Of a stretch of 64,000 nucleotides of DNA, positions 17,949-27,000 are shown in pieces. Origin of the DNA: Bog-473 sp963783245 (GTDB lineage Bacteria; Actinomycetota; Acidimicrobiia; Acidimicrobiales; RAAP-2); assembly GCA_963783245.1 (NCBI GenBank), contig CAWAMS010000002.1, forward strand, positions 1,116,001 to 1,180,000. Direction: 5' to 3'. A model generated the notes under the pieces. The model had not been told where the DNA came from. It ran no database searches and was given only the letters and a program-made list of their open reading frames with translations. Both the position numbers and the translations under genes were made by a program. The first letter of the stretch is position 1. Each line of letters starts with the position of its first letter.

Positions 17949-18869
17949 ATGAAACCACAAAAGATTGCGATCGGGCTCTCCGTCTATAACGGGGAACTGC
18001 ACCTGGCCGCTGCCGTCGACTCGCTGCTTTCCCAGACGATGGGCGATTTCGTACTGAACATTTCCGACAATGCGTCAACGGATGGAACGGAAGAGATCTG
18101 TCGAAAATATGAGGCCACTGATCCGCGGGTTCGGTACATACGCCACGGAGAGAATCGCGGTCCAAGATGGAACTCCAACTTCGTGGCGCAAGTCTCCACC
18201 GAGACGGAGTACTTCAAATGGTGTGCACACGACGATGTCTACGATCCGCCCTACCTCGAAAGATGCGTCGCCGAACTTGAGAAGCTACCCGAAATCGTTG
18301 CCTGCCACAGCCGGACGCGCTACATCAACGAGCGAGGAGAGGAGCTCATGCGCTCGTTCCGCCCGCTCGAATTCACCGACCCTCGTCCGTGGGTCCGTCT
18401 TCAACAGATTCTCCTAAGTCCGCACGACTATTCCTACGGTTTTGCGGTGATCCGTCGATCGGCCCTCAAACGCATTCGCCCCTTCCAACCTGTTTTCGCC
18501 GCGGACGCCGTGGTGCTCGCCGAGCTGGCATTTCAGGGGCCGTTCGGATTGGTGCCCGAACATCTGTTTGCGAATCGCATGCACCCCAAGCGGGCTACCG
18601 CAGTTATCTCCCGAGGACGAGCGCCGCAGGTCTGGGCCAAGTGGTTCGGGGGATCGAGCCGATTTCCGCTTTTTCACACCTTTGTGGCACTTCGTAAAAG
18701 TATCGCTTCCTCTGACCTTGGCCCGGAGGACAAGGCGCGCTGCTATGGCGTCCTGGCGAAGTGGATGGCACGTCATTCGTCCGGATTCGGATTAGAACTG
18801 TTCACCGACGGGCCACAGCTTGTGAGCCAGAAGGTGTTGAGAGGCTGGCCTCGAGGGCGCGGGCAATGA
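17949..18869 (+). CDS. Glycosyltransferase family 2
   Basis: The 306-residue GT-A enzyme has GLSVYNGELHL at the N-terminus, the nucleotide-binding SDNASTDGTEE loop (about 40-50) and a DXD-like HDD motif in FKWCAHDDVYDPPYLE. The second half has an acceptor-binding region (FAADAVVLAELAFQGP) typical of SpsA-like GT2 proteins. Its stop overlaps the start of the following acetyltransferase-like gene by four bases (ATGA). It is divergent from lhgO across about 300 bases that should hold both promoters. It probably adds one sugar of the repeat unit. Confidence 0.88.
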   Translation: MKPQKIAIGLSVYNGELHLAAAVDSLLSQTMGDFVLNISDNASTDGTEEICRKYEATDPRVRYIRHGENRGPRWNSNFVAQVSTETEYFKWCAHDDVYDPPYLERCVAELEKLPEIVACHSRTRYINERGEELMRSFRPLEFTDPRPWVRLQQILLSPHDYSYGFAVIRRSALKRIRPFQPVFAADAVVLAELAFQGPFGLVPEHLFANRMHPKRATAVISRGRAPQVWAKWFGGSSRFPLFHTFVALRKSIASSDLGPEDKARCYGVLAKWMARHSSGFGLELFTDGPQLVSQKVLRGWPRGRGQ

Positions 18870-19813
18870 AGGTATCCACATTCTCGACGTGGGAACAGCT
18901 CGGCAGTCTTCAGGGCTGGAGCGAGCTTGCATCCCACGTCGATGCGTCGCCCTTCGCGTGGCCGACGTTCTGCCTCCCATGGTGGTACGAGGCGGGTTCG
19001 GGCCGGATAGCCTCGATCGCGGTTGAAGAATCCGGCATTCTTGTCGGACTTGCACTCACCTACGATCGCGTAGGAGATATTGGACGCCACCTGATCCGTT
19101 TTCTGGGCAGGGACGTCAATACGTACCATCAACTGTTAGTGGCCGACAACCGCGAGGACGTGGCCGCCCTCCTGATGGAGCGGATTCTCTCCCGCGGAAA
19201 AGAGATTGACTTCGCTGCCGTCCCTCTGAGTCTCGGGCGTGCGTACGAGGCTGCGACCCCATGTTCGATGATCCTCTCCGAGCACGTCGGTTTCGGGCTG
19301 GTCGTTGTCCCGCTTGACCCTTTGGTCACCCCTCCGGCACCTGACGTCCGCTCGCTACGCCGGGTTACCAGCCCAGACGATTGCGTCAAGCTCCTCGCGG
19401 GCTCGATATCTCAATGGCAAGGCGACGCAACGTCGTCCCGCACCGCTGCCTTCTTCGCGTCGGCTGTTGATGCTTCGGCTCGCGCAGGTCGGCTGACGCT
19501 TCACCTGGCAGACAGAAGCGACCAACCCGCATCTGGTGTGCTCGTGATCCACGGCGCAGGAACCTCTGCAGTTTGGCGCCATGTCGGGACATTGGAGCCA
19601 GAGACGAATGCCGCGCTTGTGTCGGCCGCGTCCGTGGACGCGGCCGAGCGGGGATCTCAGAAGCTTTTATGGCCTGTGTCCTCAGGCGTGCCCGGCGAGT
19701 CGTTCCCGCTCGCCGACCTCGTAAGGGCGCCCAGCGACAGAAGTCACCTCAGTCAGATTTCCGGAGCTGTAAGCAGTGCGGTAAGGGGCTTCCGGGACTA
19801 CTTGGCAACATAG
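18866..19813 (+). CDS. GNAT-type acetyltransferase (CelD/BioF2-like)
   Basis: The product is 315 residues from the ATG at 18866, which overlaps the previous stop. The start region (TWEQLGSLQGWSELASHVDASPFAWPTF) is like the N-terminus of the CelD/Acetyltransf_6 group, where a short acceptor motif precedes paired GNAT folds. The second half has a degenerate GNAT core (SGVLVIHGAGTSAVWRHVG) and lacks the clear Q-x2-G-x-G/A signature. These proteins acylate sugars or lipids in exopolysaccharide loci. Coupling to the GT2 gene supports O- or N-acylation of the same polymer. The frame is open further upstream inside the GT gene, but that is not the start. Confidence 0.7.
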   Translation: MKVSTFSTWEQLGSLQGWSELASHVDASPFAWPTFCLPWWYEAGSGRIASIAVEESGILVGLALTYDRVGDIGRHLIRFLGRDVNTYHQLLVADNREDVAALLMERILSRGKEIDFAAVPLSLGRAYEAATPCSMILSEHVGFGLVVVPLDPLVTPPAPDVRSLRRVTSPDDCVKLLAGSISQWQGDATSSRTAAFFASAVDASARAGRLTLHLADRSDQPASGVLVIHGAGTSAVWRHVGTLEPETNAALVSAASVDAAERGSQKLLWPVSSGVPGESFPLADLVRAPSDRSHLSQISGAVSSAVRGFRDYLAT

Positions 19814-19963
19814 CGATAACGCAACATCTCCGACACGGATCGTAAACTCCGTCGGAACGGCTGTGCGGCGAGCCGATGGGTCGGCCACATCTTGCGTCAC
19901 CGTTCGCGTTGTGCGCGGTCCGTTCGGGCCAGGCCGGGGGGCCGGAGCTAAACTACCGGAATC

Positions 19964-20668
19964 ATGACGGATACTCGTAGGCCCGTTGCCCTTGTAGTTG
20001 GGGCGACGGGAGGCATCGGCGAAGCCGTCGCCACGGTCCTTGCTGATCAGTACAGGGTTGGACTCGCCGGGCGCGACGAGGTCGCGCTTGGGAAATTGGC
20101 CGAGAAATTGCCAGAATCGTTCTGTTGGCCGGTCGATTTGCTGGATGTACAAGCCGCCTCCGAAATGCCATCACAGCTTTCCGAGTTGACTCTCCTTGTG
20201 CATTGCGCGGGCTTGTTCGCGTACGGCCCCATCTCCGATTCGGATATGCGTACGTGGAGGGAGGTATTCGAGATCAACCTTTTCGGCGTCGCCGAATTGA
20301 CTCGACGGCTGTTACCCGCTTTGCGAGCAAGCCGGGGACGGGTTGTCGTCGTGAACTCCACAGCGGTTTTCGGGTCACCGGCCAACCGTGCCGCATACGC
20401 AGCCAGCAAGGCGGCCCTGAAATCCTTCGCCGACGCCCTTCACCAAGAAGAGCTGGATAATGGTATTCGGGTGACGAGCGTCTACCCTGGACGAGTCGCC
20501 ACGAAGACACAGCATGCAGTCACTACGGCTGAAGGTCGCCCCTACGAACCCGAGAACTACTTGCGCCCAAGTTCGGTAGCCGAGTCAATTCTTTGGGTCA
20601 CGTCGGCGCCGGCTGACGCGCACATCACGGAGTTCGAGGTGAAATCGACCTGGCGGGAGGTGCGTTGA
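19964..20668 (+). CDS. Classical short-chain dehydrogenase/reductase
   Basis: The 234-residue protein has the NAD(P) motif GATGGIG (14-20), the HCAG motif in place of NNAG, VVVNSTAVFG with the catalytic Ser, and YAASKAAL (Tyr-x3-Lys). This is a single-domain classical SDR with a short C-terminus. It could reduce a keto-sugar or another carbonyl; the substrate cannot be told from sequence. The gene stands alone, with 150 bases upstream containing a GC-rich stretch and no repeats, and it converges with the RmlC-like gene 67 bases away. Confidence 0.85.
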   Translation: MTDTRRPVALVVGATGGIGEAVATVLADQYRVGLAGRDEVALGKLAEKLPESFCWPVDLLDVQAASEMPSQLSELTLLVHCAGLFAYGPISDSDMRTWREVFEINLFGVAELTRRLLPALRASRGRVVVVNSTAVFGSPANRAAYAASKAALKSFADALHQEELDNGIRVTSVYPGRVATKTQHAVTTAEGRPYEPENYLRPSSVAESILWVTSAPADAHITEFEVKSTWREVR

Positions 20669-20735
20669 CGCTCGGTGTGATTCTGGGTCGGCGAACGAAT
20701 CCTCTGTGTCGAGCTATCGATCGGCTCCTCGGCGA

Positions 20736-21284
20736 CTAGAGGCCGAGGTCGGACAACACCGTGGCAAGGGAGGGCGCCGTCAGGTCGCGTTGTGACATGG
20801 CCGTCACGGCTATTGGCCATGGAATAGCCAATGCCGGGTCGTTCCAGGAAATAGCGATGTCTTCGGAGGGGTCGTGCGCCCGGTCGATGCGGTACGTGAT
20901 GTCGGCGATGTCGGTGAGAGCCTGGAATCCATGAGCGCAACCGGCGGGAATGTAGATCGACAGTTGGGACTCACCCGTCAAGTCGAAGGAGGTCCAACGT
21001 CGGAAAGTGGGCGACTGGGGTCGAAGGTCCACAACCACATCGAAGATGGCGCCGGCAGAACAGCGGACGATCTTCGACTCCCCCTCGCCGGACCGCAGAT
21101 GGAGACCTCGGATGACTCCCTTGACAGATCGCGAAAGGCTGTCCTGCACAAAAGCGCACGGATCAATTCCGGCTGCGCGCACGACATCTGCGTCAAACGT
21201 GCGTGAGAACATCCCCCTTTCGTCTCTGTAAGGCGTAGGGGTGAAGAGGAGCACTCCGTACAGCTCGGTCTCGTTGGTTTCCAA
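20736..21284 (-). CDS. dTDP-4-dehydrorhamnose 3,5-epimerase-like cupin
   Basis: The product is 182 residues from a TTG at 21284 preceded by GGGGGA. An ATG at 21371 is in frame but would consume the AT-rich divergent promoter region and abut the neighbouring start by two bases. RmlC features: PYRDERGMFSRTF at the N-terminus, the QDSLSRSVKGVIRGLH block with catalytic H62, KIVRC, VVVDLR with the partner Asp, and YIPAGCAHGF. The family epimerises C3 and C5 of 4-keto-6-deoxyhexoses linked to dTDP or related nucleotides. With rfbF and the methyltransferases nearby, it completes a deoxysugar branch. The nucleotide specificity is not provable by eye. Confidence 0.88.
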   Translation of the reverse strand: METNETELYGVLLFTPTPYRDERGMFSRTFDADVVRAAGIDPCAFVQDSLSRSVKGVIRGLHLRSGEGESKIVRCSAGAIFDVVVDLRPQSPTFRRWTSFDLTGESQLSIYIPAGCAHGFQALTDIADITYRIDRAHDPSEDIAISWNDPALAIPWPIAVTAMSQRDLTAPSLATVLSDLGL

Positions 21285-21373
21285 AGTTCCCCCAAGGCGT
21301 ATTACGTTGCCGAACGGTGAATTTTTCCAGTAACTGTACGGTGGACTATTGAGGAATAGGTCATGATACATCT

Positions 21374-22525
21374 ATGACACGACAAGGTGATCCAGGATCT
21401 TCGGGCCTGCGGTGTCGAGGCTGTGCCTCGATGCGGACGTCTGCGGTTGTCGACTTTGGAGTCGTGCCCGCGTCTGACTGGTTTCCTCTGGCCGACGATG
21501 CCAACGAGGACCCACGATGGCCCCTGCGTCTTTTCTTGTGCGAGGACTGTTACTTGACCCAGCTCGGTCCTGACGTACATCCGACTCCAGAGCCCCCGCT
21601 CGCCATCGAATCGCAAACATCCAGACTCCACGCAGCGGAATCGGCACTTGATGTCGTGAGGGCGGAGGGTCTGTCCGCGGGGAATACGATCATCGAGCTC
21701 GACAGCCATCACGGGGGTTCGTGGTTGGATGCATTTGTCGCAGAGGGTTTGGTGCCACGCGAACCCGACGAGACAGCCGACCTCGTCGTCGATGTACATG
21801 CCTTGGCGCATGAAGCGGAGCTCGCCATCCCACTGGCCGCTCACGCGGCCCGACTTGGGGACGGTGGGCGATTGGTCCTCGAATTCCACCACCTGTTGCC
21901 CCTTGTGGAGGAGGCGCAAATAGACACGATTCGCCACGGCCATTGGGTCTATTTCTCATTACTCAGCCTCAAAGAGCTGCTCGGTCTCCACGGATTGGTC
22001 GTGACGCGGGCAGTACAGGTGCCGATATTCGGAGGAAGCTTGCGGGTCACCGCAGGGCGTGCGCAGGACTATCCGGCAGTCGATGACAGCGTCGAGTCAA
22101 TTCTCGTGGCCGAGCGTGCGATGGGTCTGGACCGACCGGAAGGTTTAGCGGAGTTCGGACGCCGCGGGTTGATGGTGGCGGGAGCGTTCCGGGACTACTT
22201 GATCAGTGCCCGTGCCGCCGGGAGAAGCGTCGCAGGATACGGAGCGCCCTCGAAGGCGCCGGTCCTGGTTGCGTTGGCCGGGATCGATGAGGGCCTGCTG
22301 CCTTACACCGTTGACCTCTCGCCCCACAAAGAAGGCAGACGGCTGCCGGGCACGGGGATCCCGATCTATTCACCCGACGAGCTCTTGAGGCGGCAACCCG
22401 ATGAAGTAGTGGTGCTGACGTGGGACATCATCGATGAGGTGAGCCGACAGCTTCACGAAGCGGCCGAAGGAAGCAACTGGAAGCCGCGACTGTATGTTCC
22501 GTTGCCCGAGCCAAGGTTCGTGTGA
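21374..22525 (+). CDS. C-methyltransferase-like protein with degenerate SAM motif
   Basis: This 383-residue paralogue of the methyltransferase at 13888-15117 keeps the N-terminal Cys pairs (C14/C17, C56/C59) and the C-terminal domain (SVAGYGAPSKAPVLVAL, PYTVDLSPHKEGRRLPGT). The central SAM-binding loop, VVEVASNDGY in the paralogue, reads IIELDSHHGGSW around residue 106 and lacks the usual E-x-A-x-N/G-x-G spacing. The middle domain is also shorter. It may have lost methyl transfer and kept a sugar-binding or scaffolding role, or it may use a variant pocket. It is divergent from the RmlC-like gene, which suggests shared control. Confidence 0.8.
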   Translation: MTRQGDPGSSGLRCRGCASMRTSAVVDFGVVPASDWFPLADDANEDPRWPLRLFLCEDCYLTQLGPDVHPTPEPPLAIESQTSRLHAAESALDVVRAEGLSAGNTIIELDSHHGGSWLDAFVAEGLVPREPDETADLVVDVHALAHEAELAIPLAAHAARLGDGGRLVLEFHHLLPLVEEAQIDTIRHGHWVYFSLLSLKELLGLHGLVVTRAVQVPIFGGSLRVTAGRAQDYPAVDDSVESILVAERAMGLDRPEGLAEFGRRGLMVAGAFRDYLISARAAGRSVAGYGAPSKAPVLVALAGIDEGLLPYTVDLSPHKEGRRLPGTGIPIYSPDELLRRQPDEVVVLTWDIIDEVSRQLHEAAEGSNWKPRLYVPLPEPRFV

Positions 22526-22546
22526 GCCCAACACCCGAGAGAAGCC

Positions 22547-23839
22547 CTACGGCATGTCCTGTGGGCCAGTGACCCTCGTACTGGCGCGATAGCGCATGAT
22601 GAGAAGCGGGAGAAAGAAGAAGGCCTGGAGGCCCGACGAGACGAGTGAGGCTATTCCCACGGCCAGGATCCCAAAGTGGCCAATGAGCGCGAGGAGTATC
22701 CCGAAGAACACGGCGCCGGTGATGAGCTCACGCACCGCCAATCGCCAGAGGCGTCTGTCTATCCATGCGAACGAGGTATAGAAGGCGGTCACGCCGAGAA
22801 ACGGCTGCGAAAGCAAGAGCATGCGAAGCAACGTCGTGCCGTGGAGGGCATACGAGGGGCCGAACAATCTCAAGATCTCAGGAGCGAAGATGAGCCCAAT
22901 CGTGACCGAGGGCACCAGGACGATAAGTCCGGCGCGGAGCGTGATCCTGGCCTGTTGTCGCAGCGCCTGGGGTTCGGTCGATGCCTCGACGAGAAACGAA
23001 GTGACGAGGTTGTAGAGCAATATTTCAACGCTGTTTGCGATCAGTCCGGGCAGGTATGCGTGAGCCGAGGCGGTTGCGCCCAGCTTGTTGATGACAATCA
23101 GAACGACAAGTTGTGCCTCGAACACGATGATGAGGCCGGTGGCGTACTGGGCGACAGCGAGTGACGCGATCTCTCGTGCCCCCGGGAAACGCTCATTTGA
23201 CGGATGTAGCGCCTGATGTCGTGGAATGCGATTGGTAAACAGATACCAACTGACGACGGCGGTTGCCACCGCGACGGGTGCGGTCCATGCGAGGAAGATC
23301 CCCTGATGGTCGAAGAGAGCAAGAGCCGCCGGAAGGAGGGCGAGTTTGGCAGTCGAGAACAGTATGTTCTCGACCGGAACCCATCGGGTGGCTCGCAGGC
23401 TCGTCAATACTGAGTCCTGCAGTATGAAGATCGTCCACAGCACGACCGCAACGACGAAGAACGCCCGCCATACCAAAGAGCTCGGGATGAACTTTTCTCC
23501 GAAACCCGCTGAGACGTAGACGATTCCAGCGACGAGGGCGACTGAAATGACCATGATGTACGCCCGGGTGACAAAGCTCCGAGTCTTTGTACCTGCGATC
23601 GGAAGAAATCGATCGAAGATGGAACCAAAGCTGAGCTGAGCGATCTGGGCCAAGAGGACCATGGCGGCGATCTGGGCCGAGGCTCGACCGACTTCGTTGG
23701 GCGTGGCCAAACGCGCTGCAACAGCCCAGAACACGACACCGAGGACCGCCGTGCCACCGGAAGAAAGCATGAGAGCAACGGCATTTTGAAGGAGGTGTCC
23801 ACCCCATCGCGGTGCATCGCCGTTTCCGAGATCGCTCAT
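22547..23839 (-). CDS. Second Wzx/MATE-type polysaccharide flippase
   Basis: The product is 430 residues from the ATG at 23839 (MSDLGNGDAPRWGG). About twelve to fourteen hydrophobic segments follow a short polar N-terminus. It shares landmarks with the flippase at 10821-12215: VFWAVAARLATPNEVGRAS in the first segments and LRLFGPSYALHGTTLLRM late in the protein. It should export lipid-linked oligosaccharide units. The frame is open further upstream to 24007, but those residues look non-coding. It converges with the methyltransferase-like gene, with 21 bases between stops. Confidence 0.87.
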   Translation of the reverse strand: MSDLGNGDAPRWGGHLLQNAVALMLSSGGTAVLGVVFWAVAARLATPNEVGRASAQIAAMVLLAQIAQLSFGSIFDRFLPIAGTKTRSFVTRAYIMVISVALVAGIVYVSAGFGEKFIPSSLVWRAFFVVAVVLWTIFILQDSVLTSLRATRWVPVENILFSTAKLALLPAALALFDHQGIFLAWTAPVAVATAVVSWYLFTNRIPRHQALHPSNERFPGAREIASLAVAQYATGLIIVFEAQLVVLIVINKLGATASAHAYLPGLIANSVEILLYNLVTSFLVEASTEPQALRQQARITLRAGLIVLVPSVTIGLIFAPEILRLFGPSYALHGTTLLRMLLLSQPFLGVTAFYTSFAWIDRRLWRLAVRELITGAVFFGILLALIGHFGILAVGIASLVSSGLQAFFFLPLLIMRYRASTRVTGPQDMP

Positions 23840-24763
23840 ATGCGGGAAATGGAACTGTAGCGCGGGGGAAATGCTCCATCGGTGACCATTTGACCCAGAT
23901 ATCCAGGATGTTCGCGCTCCCGGCGAGACCACGTACGGTCGAGACGTCGACACTGTGAGGGTTGCGGCGCTCGGACCCCCGGCGGGGCAGAGGGTTTCGG
24001 GCTCCAATAGGTCACCGCGCCGTCATGTCCCCTCCTCGGCCACGGGTTGGCGCCGTGCGTGTCTTTCGGGGCATACCGATAGGCCGCAATCCCATTTCTG
24101 CATACTGAGATCTTGAACGTCGTTGGTTCTCGGTGTCCATCCACCGTTGTCTCCGACGATGCGGTGATCGGGTCGTGACGGCGACGACGATTTTTACGCA
24201 TGTGCGATGACAGCTATCTGGTCATGTGATCGGAGGTCAACGTGCCGGTCCGATCCGTGGCCAGGGAAGGGTGAGCCCCCTTTGGAATCTCCGGTGACCA
24301 CGCGGTTTTCAGGCTGTTTTCAGGCTTGCGTGCGGTGGGAGGAAGAAGGAATATGAAGATTCAGTTTCGGCACGCTGCTTCCCTGCCGTGAATTTCCTGA
24401 GAACTTTTGAACTCTACCGATCACGAGCCAGAACCCCTTCGCCCATCCCGAACACCGATCGCACAGAATGCCTGGTCTCGGCCGGTTTCGTGCGCTTCCT
24501 GCCGTGCACCTCGACATCGTGACCACCCCTCAAGGAGGAGGGTCGCGCGGAGGTTTTCCTCGGTGTAACGCCGGTGGCTGCATTGGACCACGCGCTCGAT
24601 GCCCCGCTAGCTTCTTCTTCAGGTGCTGGGTTTCCCAGCAACGTGCGTGCGGTGGAGACGCAACGCCGGCAGTACCCCATAGTGGGGCGCGCCCAATTGG
24701 TGATCTGTGTGAGCTGCTGCTTTGTGCGGCCATCCTCCCAAGAGTGAAAGGAAACCATTCGTT
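23840..24763. other. Long intergenic region with structured leader before the second GH16 gene
   Basis: About 920 bases have no convincing gene. The right part (about 24530-24760) is rich in hairpins: GCTGGG-TTT-CCCAGC at 24625-24639, CCCCA-TAG-TGGGG at 24675-24687, and a possible GCGT/ACGC arm between them. It ends in AAAGGAAA ahead of the TTG start at 24764. It does not show the GGCAAACC and GACGCAAAGCC blocks of a c-di-GMP-I aptamer, and I do not recognise another riboswitch class. An 11-base perfect tandem duplication (GTTTTCAGGCT, twice) is at 24305-24326. The leftmost part should hold the promoter of the flippase gene. Confidence 0.5.
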
Positions 24764-25891
24764 TTGCCTCGTCAAACTAAGAGAGCTCCTGCTCACGCCA
24801 AGAAACGTCCTGCTCACGCCAGGAAGGCACCACCCAGGACCCGGAGGACCACGGGAAGGGTTCGTATCTCGCCGCTTGTCGCAGCAGTCGGTGTCTTCGC
24901 AGCGACAACCGGCGTTGTCGCAGGTGCTTCGTCGACGGCCGTGGCTGATCGTGGCACATTGGGCGGATCGACTGATTTGTCGTCAGCGAAGGGGATGCGG
25001 TTCGCTGATCCAACCCTCCCGTCGCTCTTCCGATCCGGAACAGGGAACGGCGACGTGCCGACGACGACGACGTCGACAACGACACCGATCACTACGACGA
25101 CAACGACGGTGCCCAGAGCAGTCGTTGCGGCCGCCCCCACGACGACCACAGCCCCGGCCCCGGCCCCTGCCCCGGCTCCGGCCCCCGCCCCGGCCCCGGC
25201 CGCCGGCTCCAATGGGGCTGTCCCCCTGGCGCCCGCGAGTCTCGGGGCTCCGACGACCCTGATCTTCGACGACGAGTTTTCGTCGGGCTCGCTCAACCGG
25301 GCCACCTGGTCGCCCAGCTGGTTCGGTGATGGCAATACCCAAAACGGCACCGTCATGGAGTCGGGCAACGTCTCGGTCGACGCCAACGGGCTCGAATTGA
25401 CGCTGAACTCGAACAGCACGGGTGCCATCGTCAGCTCCAACCCCTCAGACGGGCAGCCCGGGCACACAGGGTTCCAGGTGGCGCCGAGTCCGGGGAGGCC
25501 CGTCTACGTCGAGTACAAAGCGACGCTGCCCTCGGCCGGGGGACAGATCGCCAACTGGCCCGGTCTGTGGCTCACGGGCCAGAACTGGCCCCAGACCGGC
25601 GAGATCGACGTCATGGAGGGCTTCGGCACCAGTCAGTTCCATATTGAGTACGGTCCGAGCCCTCACAGCGTCTTGAACCCCGGCGGCGTTGGCGGGACCA
25701 CCGCCGGCACCCACACCTACGGGGTGCTGTGGTCCACCACCGGCGTCACCTTCGTCTACGACGGGGTCGTGGTCGGATCAGAGCCTGCACCGCTCAGCGG
25801 GCCGATGTACCTCGTCATGGAGAACTCCATCGGTTCGCCCAGCCTTCTCGGCGCCACCGTGACGGTGCGAGATGTGCGGGTGTGGCAGTAG
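24764..25891 (+). CDS. Secreted GH16 glycoside hydrolase, duplicated module on a basic N-terminus
   Basis: The product is 375 residues from a TTG at 24764, the first start after AAAGGAAA; no ATG or GTG offers a better N-terminus. It begins with a very basic, Ala/Pro-rich stretch (RAPAHAKKRPAHARKAPPRT) and a hydrophobic segment (about 36-56). A Thr-rich and then Pro-Ala linker follows (about 100-145), then a GH16 domain with EIDVME. From the Pro-Ala linker onward it is almost identical, at DNA level, to the riboswitch-controlled protein at 6574-8370; it lacks the 42-residue repeats. The two enzymes should share substrate but differ in localisation and regulation. Confidence 0.88.
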   Translation: MPRQTKRAPAHAKKRPAHARKAPPRTRRTTGRVRISPLVAAVGVFAATTGVVAGASSTAVADRGTLGGSTDLSSAKGMRFADPTLPSLFRSGTGNGDVPTTTTSTTTPITTTTTTVPRAVVAAAPTTTTAPAPAPAPAPAPAPAPAAGSNGAVPLAPASLGAPTTLIFDDEFSSGSLNRATWSPSWFGDGNTQNGTVMESGNVSVDANGLELTLNSNSTGAIVSSNPSDGQPGHTGFQVAPSPGRPVYVEYKATLPSAGGQIANWPGLWLTGQNWPQTGEIDVMEGFGTSQFHIEYGPSPHSVLNPGGVGGTTAGTHTYGVLWSTTGVTFVYDGVVVGSEPAPLSGPMYLVMENSIGSPSLLGATVTVRDVRVWQ

Positions 25892-25900
25892 GGCGGCACC
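25163..25900 (+). repeat. Long direct repeat, copy 2 (linker plus GH16 module)
   Basis: This copy matches 7627-8379 in the same orientation, including the twelve bases around the stop codon. The main differences are a 15-base shorter loop-coding segment near 25656-25680 and a few single-base changes. The copies lie about 17.5 kb apart and flank the polysaccharide genes. Confidence 0.95.
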
Positions 25901-25905
25901 TCGCT

Positions 25906-27000
25906 TCAGGTTGATCCGGAAAACCTGATCCGGGCCGAACGTCGTGCGTTGATGTACCCGTGCTCGACGAACCAGCGGGCGGAGTCCTCGAGTGCGGTCT
26001 CGGCGGGGCGAGGGGAGTAGCCGAGCTCCACGCGGGCGCGTGAATCGTCGAACATCATGTTCGTGGTGGACATGCGGGCCGATTCGAGGGCGACGCTCGG
26101 CTCGCGTCGGAGCACGCGTCCCTCGACGAGCTCCGAGAGGGCCCCGACGGCCAGAGCGACGCCTCTCGGAACCTGAACCCTGGGTGCGGGCAGACCCGTG
26201 CACTCGGCGAGCCGGGCGAGAAATGAGCGCATGCTCATGTTCTCTCCGCCCACGATATAGCTGCGTCCGATCGCTCCTTGCTCGAGCGCCAGCACGTGGC
26301 CGGTCGCGAGGTCGTCCACGTGGACGACGTTCAGGGTGGTGTCGACGAACGCCGGAACCCGGCCGTTGAGGAATTCGGTGACGAGTCTTCCCGTCGGAGT
26401 CGGTCTCCGGTCTCGGGGACCGAGGGGAAACGTCGGCAGGACCAGGGAGACCGGGACTCCTTGTGCGGCCGCCCGCAACACTTCGTGTTCAGCCACGTAC
26501 TTGGTCCTTTTGTACAGCCCGAAAAGGTGGGCGATATCGGCGTAACACGTCTCGTCCGCCGCCCGGCCGTGGGCGGCCCCGTCCAGTCCGATGACACCGA
26601 CGGTGCTCGTGTAGATCATCCGTTCGCAATTGCTTCGCCGAGCTGCTTCCGTGAAGTTGAGGACGCCTCCGACGTTGATGTCGTAGAAGTCCTTCGGATT
26701 CTTGGCCCAGAAGCGATAGAGCGCGGCGAGGTGGAATATGAATCGGGCATCCGCGCATGCCGCGAGAACGGCATCGGCATCACGGACATCGAGCGGGATA
26801 CGCTCAACGTCGAGGCCTTCAAGGTTTCCACCGTCGCCTTCTGGTTCGACGAGCGCCACCACCTGGGCGCCCCGGGCGAGGAGAGCGCGCACAACGGCCG
26901 AGCCGATGAATCCGGCCGCCCCGGAGACGACGACGCGATCGCCCTCGTCGAGGGAGAGTGCGCCGTTCCTTCCCTCTGGACCACCTGTAGAAAGGCTCAT
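25906..27000 (-). CDS. NAD-dependent epimerase/reductase, HpnA-like
   Basis: The 364-residue extended SDR has SGAAGFIGSAV as Rossmann motif (26-36), FHLAALYRFW with the aromatic-rich loop seen in HpnA (hopanoid-associated sugar epimerase) and dihydroflavonol-reductase relatives, IYTSTVGVIG with the active-site Ser/Thr, and LYKRTKYVAE (Tyr-x3-Lys). The start overlaps the stop of the aminotransferase gene by four bases (ATGA), so the two are coupled. A hopanoid or other lipid/sugar modification role is inferred from family resemblance and from the aminotransferase neighbour. No squalene-hopene cyclase is in view. Confidence 0.83.
   Translation of the reverse strand: MSLSTGGPEGRNGALSLDEGDRVVVSGAAGFIGSAVVRALLARGAQVVALVEPEGDGGNLEGLDVERIPLDVRDADAVLAACADARFIFHLAALYRFWAKNPKDFYDINVGGVLNFTEAARRSNCERMIYTSTVGVIGLDGAAHGRAADETCYADIAHLFGLYKRTKYVAEHEVLRAAAQGVPVSLVLPTFPLGPRDRRPTPTGRLVTEFLNGRVPAFVDTTLNVVHVDDLATGHVLALEQGAIGRSYIVGGENMSMRSFLARLAECTGLPAPRVQVPRGVALAVGALSELVEGRVLRREPSVALESARMSTTNMMFDDSRARVELGYSPRPAETALEDSARWFVEHGYINARRSARIRFSGST

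Noticed and set aside
24530..24763. A second c-di-GMP-I riboswitch
   Set aside because: The GGCAAACC and GACGCAAAGCC blocks are missing; GGAGACGCAACGCC is only a partial resemblance.
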